Shown here: piece by piece, positions 57,125 through 64,000 of the stretch
Layout of the letters: each line of letters opens with the position of its first letter
Numbering within the stretch: the stretch's first letter is position 1
Assembly (NCBI RefSeq): GCF_003336805.1
Contig: NZ_QFWJ01000008.1
Coordinates: 62,001 to 126,000, forward strand
DNA length: 64,000 bases
Direction of reading: 5' to 3'
Source: Marinospirillum perlucidum
Lineage (GTDB): Bacteria; Pseudomonadota; Gammaproteobacteria; Pseudomonadales; Halomonadaceae
The notes under the pieces: generated by a model
Seen by the model: only the letters and a program-made list of their open reading frames with translations
What the model was told of the DNA's origin: nothing
The model's database searches: none
Made by a program: the position numbers and the translations under genes

Positions 57125-57907
57125 ATGAGTAGTATTGAGGCTATGCAAGCAATTTATTCTTACCAGGCTCCAGACGATCTGCTTAAAGACCGGGTGATTC
57201 TGGTGACGGGAGCTGGTGATGGCATTGGTCGCGCAGCAGCCCTGGGCTATGCGGCTAAAGGCGCGACCGTTATTCTGCTGGGGCGTACGATCAGCAAGCT
57301 GGAAGCAGTCTATGACGAGATTGAAGCCCTCGGCAAGGCAGAGCCAGCCATCTATCCATTGAATTTTGAAGGGGCTCAATGGCAAGACTATCAGGATATG
57401 GCCGACCGTCTCTATGAGGCGTTCGGACGTCTTGACGGTGTTCTGCACAATGCCGGTATTCTTGGCCAGATTACGCCACTGCAAGGTTACAACCCGGAGC
57501 TGTGGAAACAGGTCATGCAGATTAACTTTAATGGCCCCACGATGATGCTGCAGGCATTGATTGCCCTTTTGCAGCAATCCGAGGATGCATCCGTCATCTT
57601 GACGTCCTCCTCTGTAGGACGCAAGGGTAGAGCCTTCTGGGGTGCTTATGCCTGTTCCAAGTTTGCTCTGGAAGGCCTTTCCCAGGTCATGGCCGATGAA
57701 TTGCAGAATATCAGTAATATTCGGGTCAATACGCTTAATCCTGGAGCAACCCGTACCCAGATGCGTGCTAAGGCTTATCCTGCCGAGAATCCTGAAAGTC
57801 TGCCTGCTCCCGAGGCTATTCTTCCCGCCTATTTCTATCTGATGGGACCGGATAGTAAAGGAGTGACGGGTCAGCAGTTTGATGCTCAGGCTCCCAAAAA
57901 AGCCTGA
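57125..57907 (+). CDS. yciK: YciK-type short-chain dehydrogenase
   Basis: 260 residues. ILVTGAGDGIGRAAALGYA is the nucleotide motif and WGAYACSKFALEG contains the YxxxK pair. SVGRKGRAFWGAY and FDAQAPKKA are YciK-specific. The start could be ATG 57125 or 57143. It lies directly after cpoB, where other genomes often carry different genes. Substrate is unknown. Confidence 0.9.
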   Translation: MSSIEAMQAIYSYQAPDDLLKDRVILVTGAGDGIGRAAALGYAAKGATVILLGRTISKLEAVYDEIEALGKAEPAIYPLNFEGAQWQDYQDMADRLYEAFGRLDGVLHNAGILGQITPLQGYNPELWKQVMQINFNGPTMMLQALIALLQQSEDASVILTSSSVGRKGRAFWGAYACSKFALEGLSQVMADELQNISNIRVNTLNPGATRTQMRAKAYPAENPESLPAPEAILPAYFYLMGPDSKGVTGQQFDAQAPKKA

Positions 57908-57918
57908 GTTCAGCCAAC

Positions 57919-59067
57919 CTAGACAGGGAAGTCCGGGTGAATTCGCATGATCTCCTTGAGTAGATCCTCCAGCTTGGGTTCCTTGGGGTCCAGCGCCTTA
58001 CGAATGTCCAGCTTGCTTTCCTGGGCTAGATCCAGCATCTGTTGATCCTGCAAGGGTTTTAACTTCGGGGAAGTCAATAAGCGAACTTCCGGATTGAGTC
58101 TTTGGTCAGGATGAGTTGCGTGTACCACGGCAATGCTGCCATTAGTCAGCTCTACCAGACAGCCGGGCGGATAGACCCCCAGGCTATGAATGAATTTTTC
58201 CACCAGGCGATTATCAAAATCGTGAAAACGCCAGCGATACAGCTGCCCTAGCGCCCTTGAAGGCGATAGGGCCTGCCGATAGCTGCGATTGCGGGTTAGG
58301 GCCTCATAAACCGAAGTAATCGCCACTAGGCGCGCCAGAAAGCTAATCTGTCGCCCTTTTAGGCGATCAGGATAGCCCTCTCCATTGGTTCTTTCCTGGT
58401 GGTGAAGGACTATATCCAGTGTTTGTTCATCAAAACCGCCTTCCTGGGCTTGCAAATATTCATAGCCTCGGCGCGGGTAATGTCGGATTAACTCTTTTTC
58501 TTCAGCGGTCAGTGGATCGGTCTTTGTCAGGATGCTGGCCGGTACCTGTAACAGGCCGATGCAGTGGAGAAGAGCCCCCATTCCCAGAGGAATGAGGTCG
58601 TCCTGGCGCAGGCTGATATGCTTGGCAAAAACCAAGCTGAGAACGGCCACATTAACGGACTTGGCCACCAGTTCGTCCTGATGATCCCTGAGCATCGCTA
58701 GGTAAGCCATGCTCTTGCTGTCGTGCAGAACAGCTTCCATGAGCTGCTCCAGAACCGGACGCATCCGTTTTTGTTGCAATGCCTTCCCCAGACGAACGTC
58801 AGCCATCACCCGGTCAATTTGCTGGCGCAGGTTCAGATAAAGCTTGCGGCTGGAATCAAAAGAGCTTTCCGGTGTCTGGGTTCGATTCAGGTCGACATAA
58901 ACATGCCTGACATCCGGGAACTGCTTTACAAAATCCTGCATGGACTTGAAAGTCAGTTCCCGCGTTTCAAAAGGGGTGTCCTGAACGTCAATGTCCAGTC
59001 TACAAATGAGCATGCCGGGTTCGAGTTGATCCACGGCCAGCTTGAGGTATTTGGGCTGAGTTGACAT
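57919..59067 (-). CDS. HD-GYP domain protein with degenerate metal site
   Basis: 382 residues. An N-terminal DUF3391-type domain (1-120) precedes an HD-GYP fold with the intact signature HHQERTNGEGYP (222-233). Key ligands are changed: the usual first His reads Lys136, HD reads His168-Cys169, and the later Asp reads Ser252. C-di-GMP hydrolysis is therefore doubtful and a binding or scaffold role is more likely. It is followed on the same strand by no gene; yciK converges on it with an 11-base gap. Confidence 0.85.
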   Translation of the reverse strand: MSTQPKYLKLAVDQLEPGMLICRLDIDVQDTPFETRELTFKSMQDFVKQFPDVRHVYVDLNRTQTPESSFDSSRKLYLNLRQQIDRVMADVRLGKALQQKRMRPVLEQLMEAVLHDSKSMAYLAMLRDHQDELVAKSVNVAVLSLVFAKHISLRQDDLIPLGMGALLHCIGLLQVPASILTKTDPLTAEEKELIRHYPRRGYEYLQAQEGGFDEQTLDIVLHHQERTNGEGYPDRLKGRQISFLARLVAITSVYEALTRNRSYRQALSPSRALGQLYRWRFHDFDNRLVEKFIHSLGVYPPGCLVELTNGSIAVVHATHPDQRLNPEVRLLTSPKLKPLQDQQMLDLAQESKLDIRKALDPKEPKLEDLLKEIMRIHPDFPV

Positions 59068-59192
59068 CCGGATGTCCGTGTTCTGCTTCTTAAGATGAAT
59101 GTAACTTGTATTTTACCAGAAATTACAATACTTCATAGTTATCTTATGAAGATGATCCCTTTGAAGCCAATTGGAGGCCAGTCTCGAGTCGT

Positions 59193-59215
59193 GCAGCCGC
59201 CAGCAAGGCGGCTGC
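59193..59215 (-). terminator. Hairpin after the envelope-gene cluster
   Basis: Perfect 9-bp stem GCAGCCGCC/GGCGGCTGC with a 5-base loop, 9 bases after the stop at 59224. There is no T-run on the minus strand, so it may be a Rho-dependent or stability element. Confidence 0.5.
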
Positions 59216-59223
59216 TTGAAGAT

Positions 59224-60306
59224 TTATTCCCAGAAGCCTGCAATTTCAACTGATTTCAGCAGGGCTTCGACCAGAGCTTCGGTAATAGCCAGCAGGCGTG
59301 AATCCACTTGGCTTTCTGCTACGTTACGCTGGGAGCCGCGTTTGACAACCAATACCTGGCCACCCTTGCTGGCCTCGGCAGTGATACGCAAATTATAAAT
59401 TTTCATGCCCGCCACCTCGGTAACAAATTCCTGGCTGACATCCAGGCTGATCACCTGAGGAGAGGTGGCTGCATACTGGATACTGTAGCGGTTGAATACG
59501 CGTCTTGCCCGGGTAATAAGCCGCTCGTCACTGGAGTTTTCCAGACGCAGGGCAACACTGCCTTCGCGCCGGGGAGCTAGGGTTACTTCCAGGCGACGCC
59601 TTTCACCTGCGGCCAGATAGATACGTGCTTCTTCAGGATGGTAGCCCTCAGCAGCTATGCGGTAGCTGTAGCGTCCAGGTGGCAATAACAGTTGCTCATC
59701 CGCTGCCAGGTTTTCATTGTTGATTTCAATGCTGGCATCGATGGGTTCTGGTAGAAAGGAAATCCTGGCAAAGTTCAGGTATTTGCTTGCTTCTTCACGC
59801 TTGGATTCGGCCAGGCTCGCTACCTGTTCGGGCCCGGGACGAGCGTCACTGGGCAGGTAATTGCTGAAAGCCATAAGAAAACTGGCTTTATCCTGAATTT
59901 CCTGGATTTGGGCTCGGCTGAGGATGTCCAGATTCTGGTCCAGATCGCGTTGAAGTTGACGACTGGTGTCGAGCAGGGCTTCACGATCCAGGGAGGCCTG
60001 AACCCGGTAACCGTCTTCTACCTGGCGGGGTTCGGAGTAGCTGACGCCCTGAAAGTAGGAGTTGGATTGAATTCGGATGCGATTATTGAGGCTGTTGGAG
60101 TAGTTATCACCCTCCAGGCGGGTGACACTTTCCGTATCCGATTCCACGGCCGCCAGAATCGTTTGGGAAAGCTCTTGGAGTGCTTTTTCGCGCGCTTCTT
60201 CAGGTGTATTGCCATAACCGTCAGCAAAAAGCCGGTTTGACGCAACAGCCTGAAAGGAGACGGCGAGCGTAAGCAAGATGAGAAGGCCGAAAATAAGAGG
60301 GCGCAT
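59224..60306 (-). CDS. Exported LPP20/FlgT-like protein with PEGA-like domain
   Basis: 360 residues. A signal peptide ends at AVAS. The segment DGYGNTPEEAREKALQELSQ resembles LPP20/FlgT N-terminal domains. The middle (GRYSYRIAAEGYHPEEARIY) is a PEGA-like beta domain. The C-terminal part repeats the LPP20-type pattern. It is third in a minus-strand cluster with the lipoprotein at 60322 and the barrel protein at 61554. No known family covers the whole protein. Confidence 0.7.
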   Translation of the reverse strand: MRPLIFGLLILLTLAVSFQAVASNRLFADGYGNTPEEAREKALQELSQTILAAVESDTESVTRLEGDNYSNSLNNRIRIQSNSYFQGVSYSEPRQVEDGYRVQASLDREALLDTSRQLQRDLDQNLDILSRAQIQEIQDKASFLMAFSNYLPSDARPGPEQVASLAESKREEASKYLNFARISFLPEPIDASIEINNENLAADEQLLLPPGRYSYRIAAEGYHPEEARIYLAAGERRRLEVTLAPRREGSVALRLENSSDERLITRARRVFNRYSIQYAATSPQVISLDVSQEFVTEVAGMKIYNLRITAEASKGGQVLVVKRGSQRNVAESQVDSRLLAITEALVEALLKSVEIAGFWE

Positions 60307-60321
60307 CAGCAGTCTCCTGTA

Positions 60322-61530
60322 TTATTCAATAATAATGCTGTTGGATTCGGATTCACCGATTCTCAGAACCAGGAAGGCACCGGAATCCATCACCCGAAAG
60401 ACACGGCCCGGACCCTGATAGTTGTCCTGCAGATCCATTAGCAGTTCGAAAGCATCAGCCTGACCTTCACAGTTGACGGTATAGTCAAAACTTGTGGTTC
60501 CTGCTGCATTGCGTCTAACCCGGTTGCAAACCTGATTAAACATCTGGTGTACATTGCGGCTGACATCACCGACACTGGGTCCGGCACTGACCACCACCTT
60601 GAAAGCCTTGCCTCTGGCTGCTTCTCGCTGCCAGGACCGGTTGATCTGGCCCAGCACTTTATTGGCGGCATCATTGGCCGCTTCAGCTGTCAGGGCGGCG
60701 CCCCCGGCAATCGCTCTTTCCTCGGAATAGCCATTGGCAGCACCCAGTTGGCTGGCCGTAGCTGTGTAGTAGGCGGTAGCATTGACCGTTGATTGGGCAA
60801 CACGATTCCCGGCAATCTGGCGTTCGGCTACTTCGGCATCAACACGGATATAGATGTCGCTACCGGTTTGCAGGGCAAGCAGATACATGGGGTCCAGGTT
60901 GCCTTCCAGGGTGGCTGCCTGTTGCACGATTTCATTGATATTCTCGCTGGCATCCATTACCTGGACTTCATAGTTGCGATCCTGGAGATACTCGGAAAAT
61001 ACATTGGCTGCATGGCGGGCATCACCTTGGGGATCTTCGGCAATTACGGTGATTCTGGGGTTGGCCAGATCGGCTGCCAGGGCTTGAGTCGAGGTCAGGA
61101 TGTTGCGAGCAACCAGGTCTTCTTTCAGTTTGGCGATATCCACACGAAAGCTGCGTTCGATGCGGCTTTGGCCTGCTTCCTGACGTTTACTGAGCAGGCC
61201 GCTTTCATGATTGATATAGCGCATGGCGTTGGCCCAGAACTCACCTTCGTAGTTACGAAAGCTCTGGCGCTGGCCATCAGTGTTCAAAAGGGCATTGCTG
61301 CCGCCAAAAAGGGCAAACCAGACGGCTGCCTTGCGAGCGTCATCGCGTGCTTCTGCCAGATTGTTGCCCAGACCGGTCGCACGGATCAGGTTTTCCGTGG
61401 AGGAATAGGATTCCACCAGTGTTGCCTGATGTGAAAGAGGCGGGTCGGTCGGTTTGACCGTTGATTCTGGTGCTGATGCACAGGCGGTCAGTAACAGGGC
61501 CAATAGAAGAACAATAATCGGGGTGCGCAT
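60322..61530 (-). CDS. Unknown lipoprotein, LPP20-like N-terminal region
   Basis: 402 residues. The lipobox is LLTAC (Cys17). ATGLGNNLAEARDDARKAAV resembles LPP20-family segments. Two cysteines occur late (QVCNRVRR and TVNCEGQ). A 15-base gap separates it from the next gene and 23 bases from the previous, so the three genes are one operon. Role unknown; an outer-membrane-associated lipoprotein is likely. Confidence 0.7.
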   Translation of the reverse strand: MRTPIIVLLLALLLTACASAPESTVKPTDPPLSHQATLVESYSSTENLIRATGLGNNLAEARDDARKAAVWFALFGGSNALLNTDGQRQSFRNYEGEFWANAMRYINHESGLLSKRQEAGQSRIERSFRVDIAKLKEDLVARNILTSTQALAADLANPRITVIAEDPQGDARHAANVFSEYLQDRNYEVQVMDASENINEIVQQAATLEGNLDPMYLLALQTGSDIYIRVDAEVAERQIAGNRVAQSTVNATAYYTATASQLGAANGYSEERAIAGGAALTAEAANDAANKVLGQINRSWQREAARGKAFKVVVSAGPSVGDVSRNVHQMFNQVCNRVRRNAAGTTSFDYTVNCEGQADAFELLMDLQDNYQGPGRVFRVMDSGAFLVLRIGESESNSIIIE

Positions 61531-61553
61531 GTTAACGATCTCTCTTTACTGGA

Positions 61554-63473
61554 TCAGCGTTTTTTCGAAGGGGCGTTCGAGGATGTATTTAATGAAGCTT
61601 GGCGCAGATAATCACACTCCCGTGAAGGATGGCTCATCATGCTGGCAAAGGGGCCAGCAAAGCCTAGGTGAAAAGCAATGCCAGCTTGTACATTCAAGCC
61701 ACCGGTCATAGCCAGTTCATCAGTGATGATGCTGCCATCATCATATTCATCGTACTGGGTTCCAAAGGGTTGGTTATAGGCAGCACCTGCGTAGATTTTG
61801 ACATTGGGGGTGAAGTAGTAGCCCAATTCAGCTCGAGGAATCACATTGTAGGTGGTTAAATCGAAGTTCTTGTCTTCGTCGTTCAGGTTGGTGAAGCTGT
61901 GAGCTTCAGCGCCAAAATCGGCACCGGCAGAAACATAGGTGCCAGCTCCCAGATGGAAACGCTTTTCAAAGCCCAGGCGCAGACGGGCTGCAGCACTGCC
62001 TTCCAGATAATCGAAGGTTTCTTCACCGGAGGAGTTGGCCCCCAGTCCCAGGTCCAGATTCATCCAAACTTCCGACATGCCGGAAGCATTGAACAGATAG
62101 CCCAGGTTGCCTTGAAAGCCGAGTTCCAACATGGAGGTGGCACCCGCACCCGTTGCTTCATCGTTGATGGTCAGTTCTGTACCACTTTGAGATGCGCCAA
62201 TACGGCCATAAACACCGGTCCAGGGGTGTTCGACGGCCAGATCATAGGCTTCAACATCACCGGCCAGGAGCGCACCCTCACTGGGTGTACGTTCATCCGC
62301 TGGGAGAACCAGGCAATTGCGACCCGGCTTGCGAACACGGCCCCAGCCTACAACCTCTTCCTGCTGGTCAATCACGCGGCGGAAGGTAAAGGGCTGGTCT
62401 ACCCGAATATCTTCCTGGTTGCCTACCTCTAAAATGATACGGCCAGGAGTGGGGTCCAAAACTGGCGTGCTAACCGCAAAACGACGGTCTTCTTTCAGCT
62501 GGGTGCTTAAAGCCAGGGTTGAATCTTTGAAAGAGTCCTGGAAGGCCTCGTCAAAAATTTGCTGGGCATCTCGCTCACGGGGCATTCTTTCCGTGGTAAC
62601 ACTTGCCGTCCCCGACATCTGTTGGGCCATGCCTTCGAAGATGCCATCCGCTTCAGCACTTAGCTGCAGATCGACCGTGAATTCTTCACCATTGTAGTGA
62701 AAAACAACCAGGCGGGTCTCCAGAGGTGCCTGTAGGCTCGTGGAGTAAACATAATAGGTGCTGCCATCGTAGCGTTGGCGTTCCTGCTGACTAATGAACA
62801 TCCGACCTTCTAACCGGGGCAGGTAAAAGCCCATGGCATAACTGGAGGAGACTAGGCCTTCCAGTACCCGGGCGGGCATGCCGGTTTGGCGAGCGCGCTG
62901 GGTGATAAAGGTGTTTTTTTCCAGGGCATTCATTTCTTCATAGCGGGCTTCTGCTGCCGCGCCCATGACATCCTGCATAACCGGCGCAATATGGGTATTC
63001 AGATGGTTTAGCAAATAGTTGCGAAACTCGCGGTAGCTGCGGGTTCGGGAGTCCAGTTCAGGAACCAGCCGGCCAATATCCAGATCTTCAAAAACCTGGG
63101 TTGCCGTAGTCAGAGTGGCTTCATCGTTTTCAAAAACCAGGCGATCAAAGCGGGAGGGAATAACAAAGCGGATGTATTCAGCCAGGGTTGCATCGGCATA
63201 ATCCTGATTGATCTCTACCGACCAGTGACCGTAAGGACGGGTTTCACCTTCATGAGGGGTATAAAAAACCGGGAAGTTAAAACGGGTTCTTTCCAACCCC
63301 AGGCGGGAAATGCCCATCACGACCTGGCGTTCACTGGCAGCGACGCTACTATCAGCGGTTACTTGATCTCTGCGGGTTTCAGCAAAGCTGGTGGCTGGTA
63401 GGGCCAGAGTCGTTGCAAGCAATGTCAGTGGCAGCAGGGGAAGTAGGTTTTTGGGAACCAAAGCGGAAAGCAT
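61554..63473 (-). CDS. Large outer-membrane-type protein with predicted barrel C-terminus
   Basis: 639 residues. A signal peptide ends at TSFA. The N-terminal half is helical and mixed, without known motifs. From residue about 430 the pattern alternates polar and hydrophobic strands, as in MLELGFQGNLGYLFNASG and ARLRLGFEKRFHLGAGTYVS, consistent with a beta barrel. The last 35 residues lie beyond the strands and include one cysteine (REC). It is first in the three-gene cluster. No family is recognised. Confidence 0.68.
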   Translation of the reverse strand: MLSALVPKNLLPLLPLTLLATTLALPATSFAETRRDQVTADSSVAASERQVVMGISRLGLERTRFNFPVFYTPHEGETRPYGHWSVEINQDYADATLAEYIRFVIPSRFDRLVFENDEATLTTATQVFEDLDIGRLVPELDSRTRSYREFRNYLLNHLNTHIAPVMQDVMGAAAEARYEEMNALEKNTFITQRARQTGMPARVLEGLVSSSYAMGFYLPRLEGRMFISQQERQRYDGSTYYVYSTSLQAPLETRLVVFHYNGEEFTVDLQLSAEADGIFEGMAQQMSGTASVTTERMPRERDAQQIFDEAFQDSFKDSTLALSTQLKEDRRFAVSTPVLDPTPGRIILEVGNQEDIRVDQPFTFRRVIDQQEEVVGWGRVRKPGRNCLVLPADERTPSEGALLAGDVEAYDLAVEHPWTGVYGRIGASQSGTELTINDEATGAGATSMLELGFQGNLGYLFNASGMSEVWMNLDLGLGANSSGEETFDYLEGSAAARLRLGFEKRFHLGAGTYVSAGADFGAEAHSFTNLNDEDKNFDLTTYNVIPRAELGYYFTPNVKIYAGAAYNQPFGTQYDEYDDGSIITDELAMTGGLNVQAGIAFHLGFAGPFASMMSHPSRECDYLRQASLNTSSNAPSKKR

Positions 63474-63517
63474 GTGTCAATTTCCTTATAACCAAGTGTT
63501 AGTCATTTCATTTTTTT

Positions 63518-63539
63518 CAGCAGCACTGTCATGCTGCTG
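63518..63539 (-). promoter_or_regulatory. Leader hairpin of the envelope cluster
   Basis: CAGCAGCA pairs with TGCTGCTG around a 6-base loop, about 45 bases upstream of the ATG at 63473. On the minus strand it is followed by seven A, so it is not a terminator. The rest of the 250-base gap to uvrB is AT-rich with no gene visible; I see no clear LexA box. Confidence 0.4.
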
Positions 63540-63723
63540 GAGTCTGGCCATCTCAAAGCAAGAATATTAGCATAGATGCTTGTTGCTTCAATCATTTACC
63601 TTTTTTAATAAAAAGATACGTCAATTTATCTGATCCAAAGCAAGCGAGTGTTTCTTTCCTGTTATTTGGTAATGAATTTCTTCTTGCTGGTGGATGGATG
63701 ATTGATCCGATCCGGATATATTC

Positions 63724-64000
63724 ATGTCGCAAACATTTCAAGTGGTGTCCAATTATCAGCCTGCTGGCGACCAGCCCCAGGCAATAGCGGGTCTGGTCGA
63801 AGGTCTGGAGCAGGGGCTGGCTCACCAGACTCTCTTGGGGGTCACGGGTTCAGGTAAAACCTTCACCATGGCCAAGGTCATTGAAGCCGTGCAAAGACCG
63901 ACTTTGATTCTGGCGCATAATAAAACCCTGGCGGCCCAGCTATACGGCGAATTCAAGCAATTCTTTCCCAATAATGCTGTGGAATATTTTGTTTCCTACT
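63724..64000 (+). CDS. uvrB: Excinuclease ABC subunit B (5' part)
   Basis: The first 92 codons of UvrB, cut by the window edge. [14 protein letters not shown] is the family start. Walker A is [15 protein letters not shown], followed by [17 protein letters not shown] and VEYFVSYY. UvrB loads onto damaged DNA with UvrA and recruits UvrC. ATG at 63724 is supported by the family alignment; the upstream ribosome binding site is weak. Confidence 0.96.
   Translation, partial: MSQTFQVVSNYQPAGDQPQAIAGLVEGLEQGLAHQTLLGVTGSGKTFTMAKVIEAVQRPTLILAHNKTLAAQLYGEFKQFFPNNAVEYFVSY

Noticed and set aside
63600-63723. LexA (SOS) box before uvrB
   Set aside because: The nearest candidate, CTGTTATTTGGTAATG, has one good half-site (CTGT) but no ACAG at the right spacing.

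Overview
The window reads as chromosomal DNA of a marine-type gammaproteobacterium. The evidence is the block ybgC-tolQRAB-pal-cpoB directly after ruvB, the RlmD, YebC, YciK and YghU homologues, Shine-Dalgarno-led genes and a moderate base composition. The mix of an imelysin/di-heme iron cluster, a branched-chain 2-oxoacid dehydrogenase, a type I-like sulfide:quinone reductase and c-di-GMP proteins suggests Oceanospirillales or a neighbouring order; that placement is inference. I see no rRNA, tRNA, CRISPR array, transposase, integrase or prophage. Almost all of the window is densely packed, intact genes, and the odd features are mostly regulatory or lineage-specific.

Layout. 1-2051: metG, cut by the window edge within its stop codon. 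2169-7072: a four-gene minus-strand cluster (imelysin lipoprotein, di-heme oxidoreductase, imelysin-like protein, Tat-exported DUF1513 protein), opposed by a cytochrome c peroxidase and an exported MsrA-MsrB fusion (7188-9575). 9878-13280: E1 alpha, E1 beta and E2 of a branched-chain 2-oxoacid dehydrogenase. 13462-22974: small redox, metal and regulator genes (nitronate monooxygenase, FrnE-like, MntP, cation efflux, aspartate racemase, HugZ-like, MarR with SDR, QorB with HxlR, MATE). 23102-26247: sulfide:quinone reductase, then unknown lipoproteins and small membrane proteins. 26355-32169: ene-reductase, YghU, a membrane-anchored methyltransferase, rlmD, hemerythrin and a carbonic-anhydrase-like protein. 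32152-39228: orphan CCG iron-sulfur protein, DUF3750 protein, an unusual protein kinase, and a diguanylate cyclase with a periplasmic haem motif. 39266-48420: proS, a MepM-like peptidase, a HypT-like LysR regulator, fmdB-like, aspS, yebC, ruvC and a TRIC channel. 48471-57907: ruvA, three inserted genes, ruvB, the tol-pal block and yciK. 57919-63473: a degenerate HD-GYP protein and three unrecognised envelope genes. 63724 to the end: the start of uvrB.

Themes. Redox and metal biology recurs: iron uptake, peroxide and methionine-sulfoxide repair, manganese and zinc efflux, sulfide oxidation, non-haem di-iron and haem sensing. Two redox genes (msrAB and hemerythrin) have their ribosome binding site inside a perfect hairpin. 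C-di-GMP is represented by one complete cyclase and one HD-GYP protein that has lost metal ligands. The best candidates for undescribed biology are the three-gene envelope cluster at 59224-63473, the stand-alone CsoSCA-like carbonic anhydrase at 31108, the kinase at 34559, and the ribosome-binding-site hairpins.
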